Assembly (NCBI GenBank): GCA_021405325.1
Contig: QWII01000031.1
Location: forward strand, 124,001 to 188,000
Source: Caldilinea sp. CFX5
Lineage (GTDB): Bacteria > Chloroflexota > Anaerolineae > Caldilineales > Caldilineaceae
Length of the DNA: 64,000 bases
Direction: 5' to 3'
Made by a program: the position numbers and the translations under genes. Below the pieces are notes generated by a model. That model was given only the letters and a program-made list of their open reading frames with translations, was not told where the DNA came from and did not search any database. Shown piece after piece: positions 58,431 to 64,000 of this stretch (position 1 is the stretch's first letter; each line of letters begins with the position of its first letter).

Positions 58431-60407
58431 TTATCGAACAACAAGCGGCAAGAGCAGACGGTTGGCTTTGCGCATGGCAAACAAGGTCAGATGATCAACC
58501 GTAACCGTGATGGTATTCTGCACGGTGTCGAGCTGGCAACCGGCGCAGGGCAGGATCGCCACCCACTGCGCGCCATCCCAGTAGTAGAGGTTCAAACTCT
58601 GCTCATCAGTAATCCCGGCATTTTGCAGATCCGCTTCATTGTAATTGATGGTGATCACCAGCGGCTGCTGGAAGCTGGAGACATCATTGCCGCCGGCGTC
58701 GGTCGCTTTAATGCTAAAGGCAATCCCCGCAAAGCCGGCATCGACAATGGGCGCCGCCACATTGACCACGGTGACGCTCACGGGCGTTGTCACTGCGCCC
58801 GAAGGGAAGAGAACGGTGAGCTTTTCGTCCGGGGCTGTGATCACGCCGCCCGTTGCGCTGTCCACCGTGCCGGTTGTCACAGTGCTGCCCACCAGCGTCA
58901 GCACCGGCGCGTCGCCAAGAATTACCGCCCCGTTGGCACTCTGGACATTGTAATGTAGGTTGACCAGCGCTTGCGTGGCTGTCACCACAAAGCGGACCGT
59001 GGCCTGCTGGCCTACCGCCAGTTGCGCCAGCGGCCATTCGACCTGCCGTCCAATAACGGACGCGCCAGGCGCCGTCACCACCGTTGCACCGGTCGGGACT
59101 TGATCGCGCACGGTGAGGTTGTCAACGGCCACCGGGCCATCATTGGTCACATACAGGGTATAAGTGATCGGCTCCCCGGCGGTGACCACCTCCGGCGCTT
59201 GTTTGCGCAGACGCAACACTGGCGTCGTCAGGGTCGGGGTTGCGACAGGGGTGCCTGTAGCCGTTGGGCTGGTAGCCGTCGCTGTGGCCGTTACTGTGGG
59301 GGTTCGGGTCGGCGTTCGGGTAGCGGTGGCGGTCGCCGTGGCCGTTACCGTAGGGATGGGGGTTGGCGTTTGGGTAGTGGTGGCGACCACAGTGACGGTG
59401 GCCGTGGCCGGCACGATGGTAGGCGTCGGTGTACTCATCGCCGTCGCCGTTGCTTCCGCTGTGGGGAGCGGCGTCACCGTTGGCGTCATGGTGGCGGTGG
59501 GCGTCGACGTCTCGGTTGCCGTGGGCGTGATCGTTGGTGACGGCGTTTCGGTGGGAACGGTGACATCGGCTGTCAACGTGGGCGTGGGGGTGGGCGTCCA
59601 GGTTGTCGTCGGGGTCGGTGTACAGATTTCGACAGGACAGGTAGTGGCCGTTGCCGTGGCGGTGGGGGTCGCTGTACAAGGGCCAACCGGACAGATGGTC
59701 GCTGTAAAGGTGGGCGTCGGGCTTGGCGTTGGCGTACAGGGCATTGGTGAACAGGTCGTCGGCGTCAGCGTGGGCGTGGGCGTCCCGGTTGGTGTGGCGG
59801 TGCAGAGTTCAAGCGGACAGGATGTTGCCGTTGCCGTCGCCGTTGGTGTGGCCGTACAAGGGCCGACCGGGCAGACTGTCGCCGTGAAGGTGGGTGTCGG
59901 CACCGAGGTCGGCGTACAGGGCATTGGTGAACAGGTCGTTGGCGTCGGGGTGATCGTTGCGGTACTGCTTGCCGTAGCGGTGGGCGTGGGCGTCGCCGTT
60001 GTAGTGGGGGTCGCGGTCGGTGTACAGGTGCCGTCGATACAGGGGATCGCCGTTGCCGTTACGGTGGGCGTTGCGGTCGGCGTACAAGGCGCCAGGGGGC
60101 AGTCAGTGCTGGAGGCCGTCGGTGTCGGTGTCACGGTGGCGGTGGGGGTACAGGCGCCACCTGTACAGGCCGTAGCTGTCGGCACGGGGGTCGGCACTTC
60201 CGTCGGTGTGCAAGGAACCGGTGAGCAAGGGGTGTGCGTCGCGGTCGGCGTGGGCGTAGTGGTCGGGGTTGCTGTTGCGGAAGGTGTTGGGGTGGTCTGT
60301 GGAATCAATGGTTGCTCGGTCGCGTTGACAAGCTGGACGGCGCCAATTGCCATCCCTACCATCACGAGTAACAGGAAAACGCGCAAATGCCAAAGAGTGT
60401 TTGACAT
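58431..60407 (-). CDS. Secreted Thr/Pro-rich stalk protein with DUF11 domain
   Basis: A 658-residue exported protein. The signal peptide ([29 protein letters not shown]) is followed by about 350 residues of Thr/Pro/Ala repeats with ten C-x4-C motifs (CSPVPC, CTGGAC, CPLAPC, CIDGTC, CSPMPC, CPVGPC, CPLELC and repeats), spaced about 27 residues. Then comes one DUF11 domain ([39 protein letters not shown]) and a ZU5-like segment ([20 protein letters not shown]). The C-terminus is [11 protein letters not shown]. Probably a long, perhaps glycosylated, cell-surface protein. The start at 60407 is chosen for the signal peptide and AAAGG site. Confidence 0.85.
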   Translation of the reverse strand: MSNTLWHLRVFLLLVMVGMAIGAVQLVNATEQPLIPQTTPTPSATATPTTTPTPTATHTPCSPVPCTPTEVPTPVPTATACTGGACTPTATVTPTPTASSTDCPLAPCTPTATPTVTATAIPCIDGTCTPTATPTTTATPTPTATASSTATITPTPTTCSPMPCTPTSVPTPTFTATVCPVGPCTATPTATATATSCPLELCTATPTGTPTPTLTPTTCSPMPCTPTPSPTPTFTATICPVGPCTATPTATATATTCPVEICTPTPTTTWTPTPTPTLTADVTVPTETPSPTITPTATETSTPTATMTPTVTPLPTAEATATAMSTPTPTIVPATATVTVVATTTQTPTPIPTVTATATATATRTPTRTPTVTATATATSPTATGTPVATPTLTTPVLRLRKQAPEVVTAGEPITYTLYVTNDGPVAVDNLTVRDQVPTGATVVTAPGASVIGRQVEWPLAQLAVGQQATVRFVVTATQALVNLHYNVQSANGAVILGDAPVLTLVGSTVTTGTVDSATGGVITAPDEKLTVLFPSGAVTTPVSVTVVNVAAPIVDAGFAGIAFSIKATDAGGNDVSSFQQPLVITINYNEADLQNAGITDEQSLNLYYWDGAQWVAILPCAGCQLDTVQNTITVTVDHLTLFAMRKANRLLLPLVVR

Positions 60408-60577
60408 GGGGGTCGCCTTTCTAGGTGGATCGTAGCGCAAAATTAAGTTACAGAAAAAAGCAGGCAGCGCTGACATCGGCGCCGCCAAACCGATTTTCTT
60501 AGCAAAAATCTGTCAGCGGCGCCGGTGCTGTGTGTGATGAGGTAGGGTAGTGGGTTGGGATCAGTGCAACATCACGT

Positions 60578-61519
60578 CTAGCAGATCATGCCCTGTTTGC
60601 CTTCCGGCCCGTGGGCAATCGGGTTTTCGCCGATCCAGCGCTCATCGACCGGCTCGGCGGCCAGTTGATAGCGGGTGTCACTGGTGAGGCGGATGCGGTC
60701 GGTGTTGTTGTCCAGGCTGCAATGGACGAGGAAGACGCTAAAGATCAGCACATCGCCCATCTGATAATCGGTGGTGAGCCAACGCCCGCCCACCCGTTGG
60801 CGCAGCGTAACGGGATCGCGCGAGAGCCAGCCGCCGGGCGAAATGTTGCCGCCCCCGCCCATCTTGACATAGCCGGAGCCGACCCGATTTTCACAAAATT
60901 TGTCCACATCTTTGGCGCCATAGCCGTTGACCAGCCGTTGGTTGAGGTGCGAGCGTTCCAACACCATCAAGCCGCCCATCTCCTGCGGCACATCGCCATA
61001 GGGGGTCCAGGTGGTGTAGAGGCGCTTGGTGCCGCGCCCCATGTAGACCACATCCATGTGCGGCGGCGTGCTGAGGCCGGGGGCGACGGCGCGAATCCAG
61101 GTGTAGTCATAGTGACGCACCGGGCCGCCCAAGAAATGTTCAAAGAAGGCCATGAGCGGACCAGCGTAGACCACTTTATGCACCAACGGGTTGTTGCGCG
61201 CAATATCCGGTTTGAAGGCGACACGGGTCTCCGGCGCGGCTTTGGCCGCATCGAGCGGCTGGGTGAGATCGATATGGCCCTGCTCGGCCAGCCGTTCCAA
61301 CATGGAGGTGCGCGCCGCCTGCACCTCGTCGCGGTTGAGCAGCCCGCGCAGGAGCAGATAGCCTTCTTCGCGCATGTGGCGGCGTAGTGCGGCGGCGTCA
61401 GTGAGCATGGAGGTGCAATCGGTCAACTCGCCAAAAAAGGCGGGCGCCATCTCCACTTCTTTCTTGGCAGAGGTTAATCGGGTTGGCGTTGAACGAGATC
61501 GTGTTTGTGTGGCGAACAT
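60578..61519 (-). CDS. Phytanoyl-CoA dioxygenase-family protein
   Basis: A 313-residue Fe(II)/2-oxoglutarate oxygenase of the PhyH family. The iron ligands are His154-x-Asp156 (PPHMDVVY) and His266 (FLVHCSLDNN), and Arg277 (RIRLTSDTRY) would bind 2-oxoglutarate. EEGYLLLRGLLNRDEV at the N-terminus is typical. The substrate is unknown. The ATG at 61519 has the site AAAGGATACCC; the frame is open to 61612. Confidence 0.9.
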   Translation of the reverse strand: MFATQTRSRSTPTRLTSAKKEVEMAPAFFGELTDCTSMLTDAAALRRHMREEGYLLLRGLLNRDEVQAARTSMLERLAEQGHIDLTQPLDAAKAAPETRVAFKPDIARNNPLVHKVVYAGPLMAFFEHFLGGPVRHYDYTWIRAVAPGLSTPPHMDVVYMGRGTKRLYTTWTPYGDVPQEMGGLMVLERSHLNQRLVNGYGAKDVDKFCENRVGSGYVKMGGGGNISPGGWLSRDPVTLRQRVGGRWLTTDYQMGDVLIFSVFLVHCSLDNNTDRIRLTSDTRYQLAAEPVDERWIGENPIAHGPEGKQGMIC

Positions 61520-61644
61520 AGGGTATCCTTTGCTGGTCACAGAATCGAAAAGCTGGTTGCTGATGGGCAGTATAGCATAACGCGCCGACTGGCACAACCG
61601 CCACTGCAACAATCCACTATTCCTGTTTAAGTTGGGAAAGCATT

Positions 61645-62166
61645 CTATGGGTGCAGGTTCTTGAGGTGTTCCAGAAGTTGATTCGGGTTGCCGACGCTGC
61701 GCACAATCGCTTCCAAGCTAATGAAGTCATCCTGATCTGCCGACTGCCAAGCATCATCATGGGATAGTTCTGTCAACTGATTGAAGCTTAGATTGTCATA
61801 CGCGTCAATAGCTTCCGTGAGACATTCCACATCCGAGTCGCTCAACCATTCTAGATCCGGCGAACGGTGGGGAATCACGGTATAGCCGTCCACCTGGAAA
61901 GCCTCTTTGAGTTCAGGGAAATGGTCGTTCACCTGATCATAGCGAATGGCTTTTAACATATCATATATGCCGCTGGGTACCGGTCCATGTTTCATGGCGA
62001 CATAATCATCGCCACAAATCAAGCGTCCGTAACGCTGAAGGTGTAATCGATCCGCAAAGTAGAGTAGCTTTACGATATGATGAAAGGTCGGCGCTTGCGA
62101 CTTGTTGGCAATAAAGAGGATAGCCTCTATCGCCACCTTTACGTCAAATTCAAAAGGGTTGATCAT
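61645..62166 (-). CDS. Panacea-domain (DUF4065) protein, SocA/GepA-like
   Basis: A 173-residue protein. The Panacea signature is HHIVKLLYFADRLHLQRYGRLICGDDYVAMKHGPVPSGIYDML near residues 30-75. Panacea proteins are antitoxins or chaperone-like neutralisers of varied toxins. No partner toxin gene is adjacent: the neighbour on the same strand is the dioxygenase and the other side is a tRNA. ATG 62166 has a GGAGGT ribosome site. Confidence 0.88.
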   Translation of the reverse strand: MINPFEFDVKVAIEAILFIANKSQAPTFHHIVKLLYFADRLHLQRYGRLICGDDYVAMKHGPVPSGIYDMLKAIRYDQVNDHFPELKEAFQVDGYTVIPHRSPDLEWLSDSDVECLTEAIDAYDNLSFNQLTELSHDDAWQSADQDDFISLEAIVRSVGNPNQLLEHLKNLHP

Positions 62167-62289
62167 GGCTTTCACCTCCAAACAAAACTAAGCAGAAAGG
62201 TTAGCTTCATGATACCATACCTGTCAATACGGAAAAGGTAGGAGGCAATGACTAGACAACCTAAACGTGGAAAGATTTGAGAAGAAGAG

Positions 62290-62361
62290 CGCCCTCGACA
62301 GGATTCGAACCTGTGCACCTGGCTCCGGAGGCCAGTGCTCTATCCCCTGAGCTACGAGGGC
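62290..62361 (-). tRNA. tRNA-Arg (anticodon CCG)
   Basis: Read on the minus strand, acceptor GCCCTCG pairs with CGAGGGC, the D arm is AGCTCAGGGGATAGAGC, the anticodon stem CTGGC/GCCAG encloses CTCCGGA giving CCG, and the T arm is ACAGGTTCGAATCCTGT. Discriminator G; CCA is not encoded. Confidence 0.95.
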
Positions 62362-62441
62362 AGGGTAATGGGTAATTGTCAATGGAGAACAATTAATGGT
62401 TAATTTATACCACAGGATGACGGGATAGGCAAATCTTTAGT

Positions 62442-62507
62442 GAGTGCGTTGCACGGGGCAATTGTCGCTGCTGTCGACGGAAATCCTCGGCCCCGTGCAA
62501 CACACTC
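62442..62507. repeat. 18-bp inverted repeat upstream of the TPR gene
   Basis: GAGTGCGTTGCACGGGGC (62442-62459) pairs with 62490-62507 with one mismatch. It is between tRNA-Arg and the promoter of the TPR gene. Confidence 0.75.
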
Positions 62508-62544
62508 GCGAAGCGCGACTTTTCGCCCGCGGCGCGACCCCGTG

Positions 62545-62550
62545 TATAAT
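62545..62550 (+). promoter_or_regulatory. -10 box implying a leaderless transcript
   Basis: TATAAT ends only 6 bases before the ATG at 62557, so transcription would begin at or next to the start codon. No ribosome site is present between them. The -35 region (TTCGCC) is poor. Confidence 0.55.
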
Positions 62551-62556
62551 GGGGCC

Positions 62557-63690
62557 ATGTACCTGGATCGCACCTATCGCCCACGCCGCCGGACGCGCGG
62601 CCTTGCCCGCTTTTGGCCACTTTTGTTGGTCGCGGTGATCGGCATTGTCTTATACGAAGAACAACCGACCTGGCTGGTGCCGCAAAGTCCGCTCCCCACC
62701 CCCACGCCGACGCGCAGTGCGATCTTCTACCAGGCATCCGCCGAAAGCGCGCTACGCGCCGGCGATTACGATTCGGCCTTCCGCGCCTACGCCCAGATGA
62801 GCCGGTTGGAGCCGAACAACCCCGATAGCTTTGTGGCGCTCTCTGCGTTACATCTCATGTTTCAGGACATTGACAAGGCGCTCGCAGAGGCGCAACGCGC
62901 CGTCGCCGTGGCGCCCGATGATCCCGATGCCCTGGCCGCCCGCGCCCGCGCCTTGAACTGGCATGCCCGCAATGACGACGCCGCCATCGACGCCTTTAAC
63001 GCCCTGGAGATCAACCCCGACCATGTGCGCACGTTGGCGGTGCTGGCCGAAATCTACACGGACATCGGCAATCGTGACATTGCCGAAAAATATATTGAGC
63101 AAGCTCTGGCCCTCGACCCGCAAGATATCCTCGCCCTGCGCAACCGCGCCTATCTCTTGGAGCAACGGGGCGACTACGAAGCGGCGGCCGCGGCTTATGA
63201 AGCGGCCATTGCCGTCGCCCCCCGCCGTTTTGATCTCTACATTGAATACGGTCGCCTCTTACGCGTCGGGCTGGCGCAGTTTGAAAAGGCAGTGGAGATC
63301 TACCGGCAGGCAGTGAAGGTTTATGAAGCGCCGATCACCCTCGATGCGCTGGGCGACGGTCTCTATAACAACGGCGACCATCTGCAAGCGGTGCGCGAGT
63401 TGCGCAAAGCCGTAGAGATGGATCCCAACTATGGCTGGGCGCAGGTGCATTTGGGCATGGCGCTCTATGCCCGGCGTAACTACGAAGACGCCGCCGCCGC
63501 TCTCGACAAGGGGTTGCGGCTGGTGGGCGACAAGGCGCGCATTGAACAGCTTTACATTGGTGGGTTGGCCTTTATCTATAAAGAGCCGCGCGAATGTGAG
63601 AAAGCGATTCCCTGGCTGCAAAAAGCGCTGGAACTGGATGCCACCAACCAGCCAGTGTTGGATGGGTTGACGCGCTGTAGTCAGCCCTAA
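62557..63690 (+). CDS. Membrane-anchored TPR protein
   Basis: A 377-residue protein with a basic N-terminus (MYLDRTYRPRRRTRGLARF), one membrane helix at about 19-34, a Pro/Thr linker (PLPTPTPTRS) and 8-9 TPRs from about 60 to the end (DYDSAFRAYAQMSRLEPNNP, DIDKALAEAQRAVAVAPDDP, DIAEKYIEQALALDPQD and others). The TPRs are probably extracytoplasmic and act as a protein-binding scaffold. Partner unknown. The frame is open upstream to 62440. Confidence 0.85.
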   Translation: MYLDRTYRPRRRTRGLARFWPLLLVAVIGIVLYEEQPTWLVPQSPLPTPTPTRSAIFYQASAESALRAGDYDSAFRAYAQMSRLEPNNPDSFVALSALHLMFQDIDKALAEAQRAVAVAPDDPDALAARARALNWHARNDDAAIDAFNALEINPDHVRTLAVLAEIYTDIGNRDIAEKYIEQALALDPQDILALRNRAYLLEQRGDYEAAAAAYEAAIAVAPRRFDLYIEYGRLLRVGLAQFEKAVEIYRQAVKVYEAPITLDALGDGLYNNGDHLQAVRELRKAVEMDPNYGWAQVHLGMALYARRNYEDAAAALDKGLRLVGDKARIEQLYIGGLAFIYKEPRECEKAIPWLQKALELDATNQPVLDGLTRCSQP

Positions 63691-63707
63691 CCGTTTGAGT
63701 AACAATT

Positions 63708-63799
63708 CACCCCACCCTACCCCTCCCCTGCTAAGGGAGGGAACCGTTGAGTGCACGATGGTTCCTCCCCCAAGCAGGGGGAGGTTAAGAGGGGTGAAG
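63708..63799. repeat. Long imperfect palindrome after the TPR gene
   Basis: CTTCACCCCACC...CCCTCCCCTGC...GGGAGGGAACC is mirrored by GGTTCCTCCCCCAAGCAGGGGGAGG...AGGGGTGAAG. Both arms hold an internal GC-rich dyad, so a branched hairpin is possible. Confidence 0.7.
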
Positions 63800-63884
63800 C
63801 TGGACGGGTTAATAATTAATGGACAATGGAAAACGGTTAATTGTTAATGCGCCTGGTTGCAACTATGGTAAAGAGTAAACAAGC

Positions 63885-64000
63885 ATGGCGCTGAAACGAA
63901 CTCGCTTAAAATCGGCGTTGCCGCAAACGGCTTCGTGGAGTGTCCCGTCCCGTCGCCGGCCGGCGACGGGGCCGGCAGACGGTGAGCCGACGACCAAGGC
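63885..64000 (+). CDS. Start of a gene running off the window
   Basis: From ATG 63885 the frame stays open to the window end (MALKRTRLKSALPQ...). It is basic and Pro-rich, with no recognisable domain in the 38 codons available. A short purine stretch (AAAGAG) precedes it. It could be the disordered N-terminus of a larger protein. Confidence 0.45.
   Translation, partial: MALKRTRLKSALPQTASWSVPSRRRPATGPADGEPTTK

Overview
The window looks like a piece of a Chloroflexota chromosome, most likely from the Anaerolineae/Caldilineae side. This is an inference: there is no rRNA or other strong phylogenetic marker here. It rests on moderately high GC, many secreted proteins with Thr/Pro-rich linkers, two secreted proteins ending in the same LLPLVVR tail, Tat-type lipoprotein solute-binding proteins, a SAM-I-controlled metY-metX-metW operon, MoxR/DUF58 genes, and a very dense population of intergenic palindromes and short tandem repeats. 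There is no prophage, insertion sequence with a transposase, or CRISPR array.

Layout. 0-8.6 kb: housekeeping and metabolic genes (M24 peptidase, GNAT acetyltransferase, REC/HD-GYP regulator, SDR, MocA-like nucleotidyltransferase, GT1-type glycosyltransferase, xanthine phosphoribosyltransferase, SH3-repeat membrane protein). 8.9-13.5 kb: two glycosyltransferases (GT4 and WecG/TagA), a cold-shock protein, a glycine-rich RRM protein and tyrosyl-tRNA synthetase. 13.6-17.5 kb: the methionine operon metY-metX-metW behind a promoter and a SAM-I riboswitch whose terminator and antiterminator can be read from the sequence. 17.5-24 kb: Nudix hydrolase, beta-propeller membrane protein, two tRNA-Ala genes, RNase PH, and a MoxR/DUF58 pair. 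24.5-27.6 kb: a 1029-residue glycoside-hydrolase-like protein with beta-sandwich repeats.

28-41 kb: three transport-related blocks. A LacI regulator precedes a sugar ABC transporter (binding protein plus two permeases, no ATPase gene). A Rieske protein, a Phd/RelE-type toxin-antitoxin pair and a lipoprotein follow. A peptide-type ABC transporter (binding protein, DppB-like and DppC-like permeases) completes this part. 41-45 kb is an A+T-richer accessory patch of toxin-antitoxin-like and orphan small genes (DUF4258/YgiT, a frameshifted small gene pair, a frameshifted DUF4160 gene, a Uma2 nuclease) around a luciferase-like flavin oxidoreductase. 45-50.6 kb holds a second sugar transporter in which both permeases are fused into one 661-residue protein between two paralogous Tat lipoprotein binding proteins.

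51-64 kb: S9 peptidase; a STAND (NB-ARC) ATPase with six TPRs, most of them almost identical at DNA level; a secreted beta-helix protein; a methyltransferase; a secreted Thr/Pro-rich DUF11 protein; a phytanoyl-CoA-dioxygenase-like enzyme; an orphan Panacea-domain (DUF4065) protein; tRNA-Arg; a membrane TPR protein; and the start of one more gene.

The most distinctive property is the intergenic DNA. At least six families of palindromes recur at gene ends. Some are nested inside others, one core palindrome sits in the loops of two unrelated hosts, and 7- and 8-bp tandem repeats typical of spacers have entered the reading frames of metX and the wecG-like gene.
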